Assembly (NCBI RefSeq): GCF_038637725.1
Contig: NZ_CP152052.1
Coordinates: 1,533,501 to 1,597,500, forward strand
Source of the DNA: Psychrobacillus sp. FSL H8-0483
Lineage (GTDB): Bacteria; Bacillota; Bacilli; Bacillales_A; Planococcaceae
DNA: 64,000 nucleotides
Direction of reading: 5' to 3'
The notes beneath the pieces were generated by a model. The model saw only the letters and a list, made by a program, of their open reading frames with translations. It was not told the DNA's origin and did no database searches. Shown one piece after another: positions 54,926 to 64,000 of this stretch. Numbering within the stretch: the first letter of the stretch is position 1; each line of letters opens with the position of its first letter. The position numbers were made by a program, and so were the translations under genes.

Positions 54926-56065
54926 ATGTCAGAAGAAATGAACTTAAACACACATGAGTTTAAAGAGGGAGATCTAGTAAAAGCGACGGTTGCACAGGTA
55001 GACGAAAAATCCGTAATCGTATCAATTGAAGGTGCACCTTTCGATGGAATAGTTCCAATTAGTGAACTATCTAGCTTGCATATTGAAAAAGCATCCGACT
55101 CCGTTTCCATCGGTGATGAATTAGAACTTATGATTACAAAAGTAGAAGAAACAAACTTTGTTCTCTCTAAACGAAAAGTGGATGCTGAGAAAGCATGGGA
55201 ACAGTTAGAAAAGCAATATCAAGCAGGAGAAATTATTGAAACAGAAGTAAAAGAGGTAGTTAAAGGTGGATTGGTCGTAGATCTAGGCGTACGTGGATTC
55301 ATACCTGCTTCTTTAATTGAAGATCATTTCGTTGAGTCGTTTGAAGATTATAAAGGCAAAGTATTAACTTTTAAAATTGTCGAGTTAGAAAAAGATAAAA
55401 ATCGATTAATCCTGTCACATAAAGCAGTTCTAGAAGATGAAAAATCCGTAAGTAAACAAAAAACATTGAATTCCATTCAAAGTGGAGATATAGTTTCTGG
55501 GACAGTACAACGAATTGCTTCATTTGGTGCTTTCGTAGATATAGGTGGAGTAGACGGACTTGTGCATATTTCGCAAATCTCTCATGAACATTTGGAGAGT
55601 GTGACTAATGTTTTATCAGAAGGACAACAAGTGAAAGTGAAAGTACTTTCAATCGATAGAGATGCAGAAAGAATTTCTTTATCTATTAAAGATACTTTAC
55701 CTGGTCCATGGGCAGAAATGGAAGAAAAAGCTTCTAAAGGAGCTGTATTAACAGGTAAAATTAAACGACTTGTTTCTTATGGAGCATTTGTTGAAGTATT
55801 CCCTGGTGTGGAAGGACTTGTTCATATTTCTCAAATTGCACACCAACATGTTGGTACACCGCAAGAAGTGTTAAAAGAAGGCCAAGAAGTCCAAGTGAAA
55901 GTGCTAGAGGTAAATAGTGCGGAAAAACGACTTTCTTTAAGTATTAAAGAGCTAGTTGAAAACGAGGATGCATTTAATTTGGCTGATTATCAACTACCGG
56001 AAGAATCTAAAGGTTTCTCCATTAGTGATGTGCTAGGTGACAGACTAAAAAACTTTACAAAATAA
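54926..56065 (+). CDS. rpsA: 30S ribosomal protein S1 homologue
   Basis: RNA-binding protein assisting translation. 379 aa with four S1 domains (about 12-80, 100-165, 190-258, 275-343), each with GxxVDIGG- or [15 protein letters not shown]-type motifs. Shorter than the six-domain Gram-negative S1, as normal in bacilli (YpfD). AAGGAGG lies 8 bases before the ATG at 54926. Confidence 0.95.
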   Translation: MSEEMNLNTHEFKEGDLVKATVAQVDEKSVIVSIEGAPFDGIVPISELSSLHIEKASDSVSIGDELELMITKVEETNFVLSKRKVDAEKAWEQLEKQYQAGEIIETEVKEVVKGGLVVDLGVRGFIPASLIEDHFVESFEDYKGKVLTFKIVELEKDKNRLILSHKAVLEDEKSVSKQKTLNSIQSGDIVSGTVQRIASFGAFVDIGGVDGLVHISQISHEHLESVTNVLSEGQQVKVKVLSIDRDAERISLSIKDTLPGPWAEMEEKASKGAVLTGKIKRLVSYGAFVEVFPGVEGLVHISQIAHQHVGTPQEVLKEGQEVQVKVLEVNSAEKRLSLSIKELVENEDAFNLADYQLPEESKGFSISDVLGDRLKNFTK

Positions 56066-56085
56066 GATTAGTAACTAAGAATCAC

Positions 56086-56120
56086 AAAGCAGGTGACTTC
56101 AATAAAGTCGCCTGCTTTTG
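56086..56120 (+). terminator. rpsA terminator
   Basis: AAAGCAGGTGACTT / AAGTCGCCTGCTTT stem (one G-T pair), 5-base loop, T run. Confidence 0.88.
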
Positions 56121-56171
56121 TCATTTTGTTGTATAATACAAAATAGACGAAGTTGGAAGGATGAATAAGTA

Positions 56172-57482
56172 ATGACAAAACCAGTAGTAGCAATCGTTGG
56201 TAGGCCGAATGTCGGCAAATCGACTATATTTAATCGAATCGTAGGAGAGCGTGTATCTATCGTGGAAGATATTCCAGGAATTACACGTGATCGTATATAT
56301 AGTTCTGCCGATTGGTTAACACATGAATTTAATATTATTGATACAGGTGGTATTGAATTAAGTGATGAACCGTTTTTAGAACAAATAAAACAACAAGCTG
56401 AAATCGCAATGGATGAAGCAGATGTTATTATTTTCTTAACAAATGGTCGTGAAGGAATTACATCAGCGGATGAGTATGTAGCTAAGATTTTATACAAAAC
56501 AAAAAAACCAATCGTTTTAGCAGTAAATAAAATTGATAATCCTGATATGCGTGAAATGATTTATGACTTTTATTCTTTAGGAATGGGTGAACCTTTCCCT
56601 ATTTCAGGATCTCATGGTCTTGGTTTAGGAGATTTATTAGACGAAGTGGCGAAAAACTTCCCAGAAGTAGAAGATCAAGAGTATGGCGAAGAAGTTATCA
56701 AATTCTCTCTAATCGGAAGACCGAATGTTGGTAAATCTTCTTTAATCAATGCATTTTTAGGGCATGATCGCGTAATTGTAAGTGAAATAGCAGGTACAAC
56801 ACGAGATGCTATTGATACGGAGTATACATTTGACGATCAAGATTACGTGATGATTGATACAGCTGGAATGCGTAAAAAAGGAAAAGTATACGAAACAACT
56901 GAAAAATACAGTGTGCTTCGTGCTTTAAAGGCTATCGAACGTTCTGACGTTGTTTTAGTTGTTTTAAATGCGGAAGAAGGAATTCAAGAGCAAGATAAAA
57001 AAATTGCTGGATATGCGCATGAAGGCGGAAAAGCAGTAATTATTGTTATGAATAAATGGGATGCAATCGAAAAGGATGACAAAACTATGAATGAAATGAC
57101 GAAATCCATTCGTGAACATTTCCAATTCTTAGATTATGCACCGATTATTTTTGTTTCAGCAAAAACCAAACAACGTGTAAATGCTATTTTCCCAGTTATT
57201 AATAAAGTAAGTGAAAACCATGCACTACGAGTTCAATCTTCCGTATTAAATGAGGTAATTGAGGACTCTGTAGCACGTAATCCTGCTCCAACAGACAAAG
57301 GAAAACGACTTCGTATTTATTATGCAACTCAAGTAGCTATTAAGCCACCTACATTTGTTGTGTTCGTAAATGAACCTGAAATGATGCATTTCTCATATGA
57401 ACGATTTTTAGAAAATCGAATTCGTGAATCCTTTGATTTTGAAGGGACTCCAATACGAATTATTACTCGCGCAAGAACTTGA
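56172..57482 (+). CDS. der: ribosome biogenesis GTPase Der (EngA)
   Basis: Double GTPase for 50S assembly. 436 aa: two G domains, each with P-loop ([18 protein letters not shown]), G3 (DTGG, DTAG) and NKxD (NKID, NKWD), then a KH-like C-terminal domain. Gene order rpsA-der-gpsA as in B. subtilis, without the intervening yphA-type genes. Confidence 0.97.
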   Translation: MTKPVVAIVGRPNVGKSTIFNRIVGERVSIVEDIPGITRDRIYSSADWLTHEFNIIDTGGIELSDEPFLEQIKQQAEIAMDEADVIIFLTNGREGITSADEYVAKILYKTKKPIVLAVNKIDNPDMREMIYDFYSLGMGEPFPISGSHGLGLGDLLDEVAKNFPEVEDQEYGEEVIKFSLIGRPNVGKSSLINAFLGHDRVIVSEIAGTTRDAIDTEYTFDDQDYVMIDTAGMRKKGKVYETTEKYSVLRALKAIERSDVVLVVLNAEEGIQEQDKKIAGYAHEGGKAVIIVMNKWDAIEKDDKTMNEMTKSIREHFQFLDYAPIIFVSAKTKQRVNAIFPVINKVSENHALRVQSSVLNEVIEDSVARNPAPTDKGKRLRIYYATQVAIKPPTFVVFVNEPEMMHFSYERFLENRIRESFDFEGTPIRIITRART

Positions 57483-57510
57483 TTATATAGGTTTAGGGGG
57501 CGTAATTGAA

Positions 57511-58530
57511 ATGGAGAAAGTAACTGTACTTGGAGCAGGGAGCTGGGGAACAGCACTTGCAATGGTGCTTGCTAATAATAATCATGATTGTCTCCTTTGG
57601 TCACATCGAGAAGACCAAGCGAGCGAAATAAATGAACAACATACAAACAATAAGTATTTACCGAATACTCTTTTACCTAATAACTTAAAATCGACGAGTG
57701 ATTTTGAGCAAGCAATTCAACATGCATCAACAATTGTTATAGCAGTACCTACGAAGGCTATCAGAGAAGTATGTCAGGACATGATACAACATTTAAATGA
57801 AAAAAAATTGTTTGTACATGTTTCAAAAGGAATCGAACCTGATTCCTTCAAACGAATTTCGGAAATGATAGAAGATGAGTTGCCGACTAATCTTGTGGAA
57901 GCAATTGTTGTTCTATCAGGTCCAAGTCATGCAGAAGAAGTAGTGTTGCATCACCCTACAACTGTTACTGCTGCAAGTTCAATGATTGACGCCGCAAAAA
58001 AAGTACAAAATCTATTTACGAATACTTCTTTTCGAGTTTATACAAACGAAGATGTAATCGGGGTAGAGATTGGAGCAGCACTAAAAAATGTAATAGGTTT
58101 AGCAGCTGGTATTGTCGATGGATTAGGTTATGGAGACAATGCAAAGGCTGCTCTAATTACTAGAGGACTTGCAGAAATTTCAAGACTAGGTATTAGTTTA
58201 GGTGCTCAACCGTATACTTTTTCAGGTTTAACTGGTATGGGTGATTTAATTGCGACATGTACAAGTGTTCACTCTAGAAACTGGAGAGCGGGGAATATGC
58301 TTGGGAAAGGGGCTTCCCTCGAAAAAGTATTGGATGAAATAGGTATGGTAGTCGAAGGTGTACGAACAACGAAAGCGGCATACCAACTTGCGAAAAAGCA
58401 GCAAGTAGACATGCCTATTACAGAAGCACTACATTCGGTATTATTTGAAGGTGGTCAACCAAAAGAAGCCGTAGATATCCTTATGCATCGTACAAAAAAA
58501 CATGAGTTAGAGGATTATAAAACGTTCTAA
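57511..58530 (+). CDS. gpsA: glycerol-3-phosphate dehydrogenase (NAD(P)+)
   Basis: Makes sn-glycerol-3-phosphate for phospholipids. 339 aa: Rossmann motif VLGAGSWGTALA, catalytic Lys in GAALKNVIGLAAG, and GLTGMGDLIATC. A frame reaching back into der is ignored; GGGGG lies before the ATG at 57511. Ends directly at a repeat. Confidence 0.96.
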   Translation: MEKVTVLGAGSWGTALAMVLANNNHDCLLWSHREDQASEINEQHTNNKYLPNTLLPNNLKSTSDFEQAIQHASTIVIAVPTKAIREVCQDMIQHLNEKKLFVHVSKGIEPDSFKRISEMIEDELPTNLVEAIVVLSGPSHAEEVVLHHPTTVTAASSMIDAAKKVQNLFTNTSFRVYTNEDVIGVEIGAALKNVIGLAAGIVDGLGYGDNAKAALITRGLAEISRLGISLGAQPYTFSGLTGMGDLIATCTSVHSRNWRAGNMLGKGASLEKVLDEIGMVVEGVRTTKAAYQLAKKQQVDMPITEALHSVLFEGGQPKEAVDILMHRTKKHELEDYKTF

Positions 58531-58531
58531 C

Positions 58532-58704
58532 CTTCAGACTGTTGAGAAACGCTCGCATTCTTCGTTGCTCCTGCGGTTACTCGTCGCAGAAAAAAGCGTT
58601 GCTCCTGCGCGAAGCTCGTCGCATACAAAGAATTAAAACCGATCCGACATGATTTCGCGAACTTAGGTTGCATTCTTGGACAAGTGTTTTCATTCCGTCT
58701 GAAG
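58532..58704. repeat. 173-bp palindromic element with CTTCAGAC ends and a 34-bp tandem duplication
   Basis: Ends CTTCAGAC (58532-58539) / GTCTGAAG (58697-58704). Two tandem 34-bp units begin at 58563 and 58597, each CGTTGCTCCTGCG-x5-TCGTCGCA, and each folds into a small CTGCG/CGCAG-type hairpin. It starts 2 bases after the gpsA stop. Confidence 0.8.
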
Positions 58705-58797
58705 AACATATTAAAACAACAAATTGAGTTGTATGAAATACAACTCTTTTTTTGTTATGGTATACTTTTTAACTGTAGAAAGGTGGGGAAACTCTTG

Positions 58798-59001
58798 TTG
58801 TTAATATCATCAATGGATAAGATGTGGATTTCGTTTGGGTCTATGGGATGTTTGTTGCTAGCTATGATAGTTATGTATTTTGTAAAAAATAAGTTTACAA
58901 ACAGTTTCTTGAAATTTATCTTCGGTTTGTTTGCATACATATTGTTATTTATAGGTTTTATCACGATGGTGTATATCATCTTTAATCCAACAAAAGCTTA
59001 G
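58798..59001 (+). CDS. yphE: YphE, DUF2768 membrane protein
   Basis: 67 aa, two membrane helices (GSMGCLLLAMIVMYFV and FLKFIFGLFAYILLFIGFI). AGGTGGGG lies 9 bases before TTG 58798 (another TTG at 58795 and an ATG at 58813 are possible). Length equals B. subtilis YphE, which also lies between gpsA and spoIVA. Function unknown. Confidence 0.82.
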   Translation: MLISSMDKMWISFGSMGCLLLAMIVMYFVKNKFTNSFLKFIFGLFAYILLFIGFITMVYIIFNPTKA

Positions 59002-59014
59002 TAAGGAGATTCGG

Positions 59015-59725
59015 ATGAAAAAAATTAGTCTTTTTGCAGTTCTTGCCTTTGGGGTACTACTATTAACCGGTTGCGGTTATAAAAGTGGTTATGAACCAGA
59101 AAATTTATTGCCATATGAAGATCAATTAGACGCTGTACAAAACGCTGTCGACAGCTTTAGAGAAAACTCTAGTGGTTTGTTACCAATCAAGACACGTGAT
59201 ATGGAGACCGATCAATATATTAAATATCCAATAGACTTTAAAAAAATCGTTCCAGCTTATTTGGGTAAAGCACCAGCAAATTCGTATGAAGCAGGTGGAA
59301 TTTATCAATATGTTCTAATGGATGTTGAAGAAAATCCGACTGTAAAATTAGTTGATTTGCGAATGGCAGATACCCTACGTGACATAAATTACAGAAAAGG
59401 GATTAATGGGTTTGGCCCTATTGCAGATACCATCGCTGAAGGTGTATATAAGCTAGATTACAAGAAGATGGGATATAAAAGTGAACTGTCTGTTCAAAGC
59501 CCGTATTCGGACACTCAGCTACCTCTAGTAGCTACTGGCGATGGAAAGGTATATGTAGATTATTCTATTGAGTTGAGTCGGTTGCTTCAAGAAACGAAAG
59601 CTGAAGTAAAGCCAGGGGAAGATATTCGCTTTCTTTTGACGGATAATTTTGCAATTGTTCCAGCTTACTCACTTCCCTACACTGTAAATGAAAATAATGA
59701 GCCTGTTTTTATGATTGCTAAATAA
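59015..59725 (+). CDS. yphF: YphF-like lipoprotein
   Basis: 236 aa. Signal peptide with lipobox LLTGC (Cys20), rest exported. AAGGAG lies 6-7 bases before the ATG. Found between yphE and spoIVA in bacilli; probably sporulation-linked by position only. No catalytic motif seen. Confidence 0.87.
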   Translation: MKKISLFAVLAFGVLLLTGCGYKSGYEPENLLPYEDQLDAVQNAVDSFRENSSGLLPIKTRDMETDQYIKYPIDFKKIVPAYLGKAPANSYEAGGIYQYVLMDVEENPTVKLVDLRMADTLRDINYRKGINGFGPIADTIAEGVYKLDYKKMGYKSELSVQSPYSDTQLPLVATGDGKVYVDYSIELSRLLQETKAEVKPGEDIRFLLTDNFAIVPAYSLPYTVNENNEPVFMIAK

Positions 59726-59744
59726 ATTGAATTTTCTTAAACTT

Positions 59745-59777
59745 AACGTTTCATGCTTTATGCATGAAACGTTTTTT
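59745..59777 (+). terminator. yphF terminator
   Basis: AACGTTTCATGC / GCATGAAACGTT perfect 12-bp stem, 5-base loop, then TTTT. Confidence 0.9.
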
Positions 59778-59815
59778 GTGTGCATATATTAAATGGCGAA
59801 GAAAGGAGAGTATCC

Positions 59816-61294
59816 ATGTCGAGTAAACTGTATGAACAAATAGCAGAACGAACAAATGGCGATGTGTATATTGGTGTAGTTGGTCCGGTGAGGGTAGGGA
59901 AATCTACCTTTGTTAAAAGAGTAATGGAGCTAGTTGTCATTCCGAATATTCAAGAGGAATCAGAAAGATTACGTGCTCAAGATGAACTGCCACAAAGCTC
60001 CCCAGGTAATGTTATTATGACTGCTGAACCTAAATTTGTACCTGCTCATGGAACGAATATTCATCTTGGTGAAGACCAACTACGTCTACAAATTCGGTTA
60101 GTAGATTGTGTAGGTTACATGATTGATGGCATAAAGACGCACTCAGGTGAAGATGGACAGAAACTAGTGCATACGCCATGGCACAATGAAGCTATACCAT
60201 TTGAAGAAGCTGCTAGAATTGGAACTGATAAGGTAATTCGTGACCATTCTACCATTGGGATTGTTGTAACCACAGACGGAACAGTTAATAATATTCCTAG
60301 AAAAGCGGCGGAAGCGGCAGAGCAACAAATAATTGCACAATTAAAAGAAATAGGAAAGCCTTTTGTTATTGTTTTAAATAGTAAGACGCCTGGTCATATT
60401 GAGACACTTCAATTATCTGAAGAATTACAAAAACTACACGAAGTTCCTGTTATTCCCGTTGCAGTAGATCGAATGACGGCGGAGGAAATTCAATACATAC
60501 TTCAACAAGCATTGTATGAATTTCCAATTACCGATATTGAATTAGTAAAGCCAGATTGGACCGATGTATTAGAACCAGATCATTTTGTGAATAATGCAAT
60601 TACATCTTCCTTACAGGAATGGCTTCAAATCGTCTCAAAGATGAAAGATGTAAAAGAACTAGCTAATAGATTTAAGCAAGTGCCTTTTATTCAATCAGCA
60701 GAAGTAGTTGAAGCGAATCCAGGTAGAGGGTCTGCATGCATTCAAATAGGCTTAAAACCAGAAGTATTTCAAGAAGTGTGTGATGAGTGGCTAGAAGAAC
60801 CAATTCAATCCAAAAAAGACTGGCTCTTATTTGTGAAAGAAGCTTCTACCGCGAAAAAAGCGTACAATAAATTTTCTGAAGCATTGGAAGCAGCTAAAAC
60901 TACTGGTTATGGGGTTTCACTTCCAACTTTACAAGACTTTCAGCCTTCTGCACCAGAAATTATTAAGCAAAATAATTTTTTTGGAGTTAGTTTAAAAGCA
61001 AAAGCCGCGTCTCTTCACATTATTCGAGTAGACATGGAAGCAGAATTTGCACCACTCATTGGCTCAGAGTTTCACAGTCAACAGTTATTAAAAGATTTAA
61101 AACATGGTTATTTACATGATCGTGATGCTCTATGGCAAACACAAGTCTTTGGAACATCCTTAGTCGAAGTGTTGAAAGAGAGCTTGCGATATAAAACGGA
61201 TAGCGTTTCAACTGTTGCGAAAAAAAGAATGAGACAAACGATTGAACGAATGGTCAATGAAGGCGATCGAGGGATGGTTACATTTATACTGTAA
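59816..61294 (+). CDS. spoIVA: spore coat morphogenetic ATPase SpoIVA
   Basis: Polymerises on the forespore surface to form the coat basement layer and is needed for cortex. 492 aa, identical in length to B. subtilis: Walker A GPVRVGKST (23-31), middle and C-terminal domains, C-terminal NEGDRGMVTFIL. AAAGGAGAG precedes the ATG at 59816; a longer frame upstream is unsupported. Confidence 0.97.
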   Translation: MSSKLYEQIAERTNGDVYIGVVGPVRVGKSTFVKRVMELVVIPNIQEESERLRAQDELPQSSPGNVIMTAEPKFVPAHGTNIHLGEDQLRLQIRLVDCVGYMIDGIKTHSGEDGQKLVHTPWHNEAIPFEEAARIGTDKVIRDHSTIGIVVTTDGTVNNIPRKAAEAAEQQIIAQLKEIGKPFVIVLNSKTPGHIETLQLSEELQKLHEVPVIPVAVDRMTAEEIQYILQQALYEFPITDIELVKPDWTDVLEPDHFVNNAITSSLQEWLQIVSKMKDVKELANRFKQVPFIQSAEVVEANPGRGSACIQIGLKPEVFQEVCDEWLEEPIQSKKDWLLFVKEASTAKKAYNKFSEALEAAKTTGYGVSLPTLQDFQPSAPEIIKQNNFFGVSLKAKAASLHIIRVDMEAEFAPLIGSEFHSQQLLKDLKHGYLHDRDALWQTQVFGTSLVEVLKESLRYKTDSVSTVAKKRMRQTIERMVNEGDRGMVTFIL

Positions 61295-61301
61295 ATATGC
61301 T

Positions 61302-61340
61302 ACAGGGCTTTTCGCATCTATGCGAAAAGTCCTGTTATTT
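61302..61340 (+). terminator. spoIVA terminator
   Basis: 16-bp stem ACAGGGCTTTTCGCAT / ATGCGAAAAGTCCTGT (one G-T pair), 2-base loop, then TATTT. Confidence 0.88.
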
Positions 61341-61466
61341 CATAATTTTACAAGTTTTTTCGGGAAAGTTCGCTAAACACGCACAAATAGTGTTGCGAAG
61401 GGTTTTCCATTGTGATAATCTTTTAACAGGATTGAAGCTATCTTCCTTTGAGAGGAGGTGAATGGT

Positions 61467-61739
61467 ATGAATAAAACAGAATTAGTGAACTCTGTTGCAG
61501 AGGCTGCAGATCTTTCTAAAAAAGACGCTTCTAAAGCTGTAGAAGCTGTATTTGAATCAATTCAAACTGCTCTTGCAGATGGTGAAAAGGTTCAATTAAT
61601 CGGTTTTGGTAACTTTGAGGTTCGTGAACGTGCAGCACGTAAAGGGCGTAACCCTCAAACAGGTATGGAAATCGACATCGCTGCAAGCAAGGTGCCAGCT
61701 TTTAAACCAGGTAAAGCACTTAAAGACGCAGTTAAATAA
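61467..61739 (+). CDS. hbs: DNA-binding protein HU (HBsu)
   Basis: Nucleoid-associated histone-like protein. 90 aa: [41 protein letters not shown] beta-arm region and [24 protein letters not shown] is 7 bases before the ATG at 61467; the GTG three codons upstream overlaps it. Confidence 0.97.
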   Translation: MNKTELVNSVAEAADLSKKDASKAVEAVFESIQTALADGEKVQLIGFGNFEVRERAARKGRNPQTGMEIDIAASKVPAFKPGKALKDAVK

Positions 61740-61757
61740 CTGATGACGTAGTACATA

Positions 61758-61799
61758 GAACGGTTATTGTGGAGCTTACTTCACGGTAACCGTTCTTTT
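61758..61799 (+). terminator. hbs terminator
   Basis: GAACGGTTA / TAACCGTTC perfect 9-bp stem with an inner GTG/CAC pairing, then TTTT. Confidence 0.85.
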
Positions 61800-61804
61800 C
61801 AATT

Positions 61805-62014
61805 GGCCTTGTTATATTAGGCAGTTGTTTTTTAGAAAAATATATTTTATTACAAATATCCGTGAGACTCCTTCGGAAAGACGGGCTGCCAAGACCCCCT
61901 AGCGGGCTTATAAGAACAAATCCTACATCCGGTTGTCCCGAGGAGGCTCGGAAGTTCTTCCGCGGAAAGCGAACGGATTTTCGGCAGGTAACAGCATTAT
62001 CGTTAAACAGAGCA
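61805..62014. repeat. 210-bp palindromic element of the GGCTCTGTTAAA family
   Basis: Left end GGCCTTGTTATATTAGGCAG, right end CGTTAAACAGAGC, with TTTTTTAGAAAAATATATTTT, GTGAGACTCCTTCGGAAAG, CCGAGGAGGCTCGG and CCGCGGAAAGCGAACGGATT in the order of the 15973 copy. It begins 6 bases after the hbs terminator. Confidence 0.88.
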
Positions 62015-62139
62015 TTTCAATTACATAACAAATACGAAAGATTTCAATATACATAGATAAAAATTATTTCTTAAATTTGTTTCATATGCTAAGATGCTTA
62101 TGATATATTTACGCAGTTTAGTTTAGGGGGTCAGCAGAT

Positions 62140-62709
62140 ATGACGAACGTCGATCTGAAAAAAATAGAAGAAGCAATTAAAATGATTTTAGAAGCAGTTG
62201 GAGAAAATCCAGAAAGAGAAGGATTACTCGAAACACCGAAAAGAGTTTCCAAAATGTATGCAGAAATGTTCGAAGGATTACATCAAGATCCAAAAGAATA
62301 TTTTAATACAGTTTTTCATGAAGAACATGAAGAGCTTGTCTTAGTGAAAGATATTCCTTTTTATTCCATGTGTGAGCATCATCTAGTTCCTTTCTACGGA
62401 AAGGCTCATGTGGCCTATATTCCACGTGATGGGGTAGTCACAGGCTTAAGTAAATTAGCAAGAGCAGTTGACACAACTGCTAGACGCCCTCAATTACAGG
62501 AAAGAATTACCTCTAGCATTGCAGATGATATTATGGAAATGTTAAACCCACATGGAGTGTACGTAGTAGTTGAAGCGGAACATATGTGCATGACGATGCG
62601 TGGTATTAAGAAACCAGGTACTAAAACGGTAACTGCTGTTGCTAGAGGGATTTTAGAAACAGACGATGTAAAACGTTCGGAAATTTTATCCTTTATACAG
62701 ATGAAGTAA
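62140..62709 (+). CDS. folE: GTP cyclohydrolase I
   Basis: First step of folate synthesis. 189 aa: zinc ligands in [20 protein letters not shown] and the later Cys in [16 protein letters not shown] lies upstream of the ATG. Called mtrA in B. subtilis, where it also precedes mtrB. Confidence 0.96.
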   Translation: MTNVDLKKIEEAIKMILEAVGENPEREGLLETPKRVSKMYAEMFEGLHQDPKEYFNTVFHEEHEELVLVKDIPFYSMCEHHLVPFYGKAHVAYIPRDGVVTGLSKLARAVDTTARRPQLQERITSSIADDIMEMLNPHGVYVVVEAEHMCMTMRGIKKPGTKTVTAVARGILETDDVKRSEILSFIQMK

Positions 62710-62776
62710 CAGTTTTGTCTGAATGGTTAGGAATATGGTATGATAAAAAAAGACTGTGAACAAAGGAGACTATAAA

Positions 62777-62998
62777 ATGTCTAGTTCAGATTTTATCGTT
62801 ATAAAAGCAGAAGAAGATGGCGTTCATGTAATCGGCTTAACACGTGGCACAGATACTAAATTCCATCATTCTGAAAAGCTTGATGCTGGTGAAGTGATGA
62901 TCGCTCAATTTACGGAACATACTTCAGCTATGAAAATTAGAGGAAAAGCATCCATTCATTCTGCAAACGGAATAATTCAAAGCGAATCAAAAAAATAA
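62777..62998 (+). CDS. mtrB: trp RNA-binding attenuation protein TRAP
   Basis: Forms an 11-mer ring that, when loaded with tryptophan, binds GAG/UAG repeats in trp leader RNA. 73 aa; [33 protein letters not shown] and [13 protein letters not shown] match TRAP, including the Lys and Arg of the KKR RNA-binding surface region. AAAGGAG is 7 bases before the ATG. Its trp targets are not in this window. Confidence 0.96.
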   Translation: MSSSDFIVIKAEEDGVHVIGLTRGTDTKFHHSEKLDAGEVMIAQFTEHTSAMKIRGKASIHSANGIIQSESKK

Positions 62999-63000
62999 AC

Positions 63001-63052
63001 CAGACTGACAAACAAAGCAAGCAAACTTCTTTGCTTGCTGATGAAAAGTCTG
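63001..63052 (+). other. two-tier hairpin between mtrB and hepS
   Basis: Outer CAGACT / AGTCTG and inner perfect AGCAAGCAAA-CTTC-TTTGCTTGCT (63016-63039), no T run. It could protect or process the mRNA between mtrB and hepS. Confidence 0.5.
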
Positions 63053-63130
63053 AGTGACAACTTCGCAAAACTGTAAATATAAAGAACCACATAGAAAAAT
63101 CAAGCGCGGTTGGGAAATGGAGTAAAGTGT

Positions 63131-63892
63131 ATGAACGAATCTTTGATCACACAACATGTAGAGCAATATAAAAAGGATATTCTCATGCAAACTCAGCAAA
63201 GCACTTTGTTAAAATATACAGGAAGTCCTGTTATTGACGAAGAGCGTTTGTTTTTTACACTTTTACCACTCCTCAATGGTGAAGATTGGAACGAATCAGT
63301 TAAGATTTCTGCAATTGCTGTTTCCCTTATTTTTGCTGCACTTGCTGCACATGATTTAGTGAAAGAACAAAAAGCAACATCAAAAGTACAGCAATTACAG
63401 GTGTTAGCTGGAGATTACTATAGCGGAAAATACTATCAGCTTTTAGCGAAAGATAACAATATTGAATTGATTCAACAACTATCAGATAGCGTCGCTTCCA
63501 TTACGGAGCATAAAACGAGATTCTATGATCATCAAGATTATTCATTTGAACAGCTAATTCAATCTATCCAACTAATCGAAAGCAAACCTATTGAACAGTT
63601 TATGGAATTCTACTCATTTCATGAATATGTGTTTATCATGAAAGAGGCGTTATTATTATCCACCATGAAAAAAGAATTGACTGCTTTTGAGAACCAAGAG
63701 AGTGTATTTTATATTAGTAAATCTATTAAATTACAAACAAAATTAGACATTTTTCAATCAGAGATAGAAAAAATTGAAAAAGAGTTGATTAAAGATATCC
63801 GTAATTCGGAATTATTAAAAGAACACGTAAAACATGCTATTTTAGAGCGAGTAACTGAACGTGCGCTAGAAAAGCAGTTGAGAGAAGGTTAA
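63131..63892 (+). CDS. hepS: heptaprenyl diphosphate synthase component I
   Basis: Regulatory/chain-length subunit that works with HepT to make the menaquinone side chain. 253 aa, mostly helical, with DEERLFFTLLPLL and AAHDLVKE regions typical of HepS. Weak GGAG upstream of ATG 63131. Identified as much by position (mtrB-hepS-menG) as by sequence. Confidence 0.9.
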   Translation: MNESLITQHVEQYKKDILMQTQQSTLLKYTGSPVIDEERLFFTLLPLLNGEDWNESVKISAIAVSLIFAALAAHDLVKEQKATSKVQQLQVLAGDYYSGKYYQLLAKDNNIELIQQLSDSVASITEHKTRFYDHQDYSFEQLIQSIQLIESKPIEQFMEFYSFHEYVFIMKEALLLSTMKKELTAFENQESVFYISKSIKLQTKLDIFQSEIEKIEKELIKDIRNSELLKEHVKHAILERVTERALEKQLREG

Positions 63893-63895
63893 ACG

Positions 63896-64000
63896 GTGGG
63901 AAAATCAAAAGAGCAACATGTACATGAGGTTTTTGAAAAGATTTCGACTAACTATGATTCGATGAACTCAGTGATTAGCTTTCAGCAACATAAAGTTTGG
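63896..64000 (+). CDS. menG: demethylmenaquinone methyltransferase, N-terminal part
   Basis: 35 residues to the window edge: [20 protein letters not shown] and [15 protein letters not shown], the standard UbiE/MenG N-terminus. GTG start 4 bases after hepS. Last methylation step of menaquinone synthesis. Confidence 0.92.
   Translation, partial: MGKSKEQHVHEVFEKISTNYDSMNSVISFQQHKVW

Overview
The window is a stretch of chromosome from a low-GC, endospore-forming member of the Bacillales. Gene order follows the Bacillus subtilis chromosome over long distances (lexA-yneA-yneB-ynzC-tkt-yneF; yqkD/E/F-nudF-fur-xerD-deoB; spoIIA-spoVAF-lysA; ypuF-scpA-scpB-dacB-rluB-resABCDE-sigX-rsiX; ribU-fer-ypbB-recS; sleB-ypeB-ypfA-cmk-rpsA-der-gpsA-yphE-yphF-spoIVA-hbs-folE-mtrB-hepS-menG). 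The AT-rich composition, the thinned-out sporulation clusters and the many interspersed palindromic repeats suggest the Planococcaceae side of the order (Psychrobacillus, Sporosarcina or Lysinibacillus-like). That placement is inference from order and style; no rRNA is present to check it.

Layout. 1-7.4 kb is accessory: a gene tail, a PdaC-like cell-wall deacetylase, an undecaprenyl-diphosphatase, a TetR-type remnant, an amino-acid ABC uptake operon with an OsmC protein, and a secreted Excalibur-domain protein. 7.5-12.1 kb is the SOS locus (divergent lexA and yneA-yneB with LexA boxes), then transketolase. 12.2-19.8 kb mixes yqkD/E/F-type genes with HMG-CoA lyase and thiolase, nudF and fur. 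19.9-26.6 kb carries xerD, nucleoside catabolism (deoB-pdp) and the forespore sigma operon spoIIAA-spoIIAB-sigF running directly into spoVAF. 26.7-40.4 kb holds lysA, ribT, scpAB, dacB, rluB, cytochrome c maturation plus the ResDE two-component system, and sigX-rsiX. 40.6-47.9 kb holds an FMN riboswitch with ribU, ferredoxin, a RecQ-type helicase, LysM and CBS proteins, a phosphoesterase and a YpdA-type reductase. 48.9-64 kb holds asparaginase, prsW, the germination pair sleB-ypeB, cmk, plsC, rpsA, der, gpsA, spoIVA, hbs, folE, mtrB, hepS and the start of menG.

Many genes serve sporulation and germination (spoIIA operon, spoVAF, dacB, spoIVA, sleB-ypeB, yphE/yphF neighbourhood) or respiration and menaquinone/cytochrome biogenesis (resABC, hepS, menG). 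Several start sites were moved from the longest frame to a start with a properly spaced ribosome binding site; dacB appears to use a rare ATT codon.

The least explained part of the window is non-coding. At least a dozen palindromic elements of 50-450 bp share GACTCC-GCGG / GCGGAAAGCG half-stems, sit almost always within a few bases 3' of a stop codon or terminator, and in places contain small hairpins with different perfect stems but near-constant loops. I found no CRISPR array, transposase, prophage or tRNA/rRNA gene.
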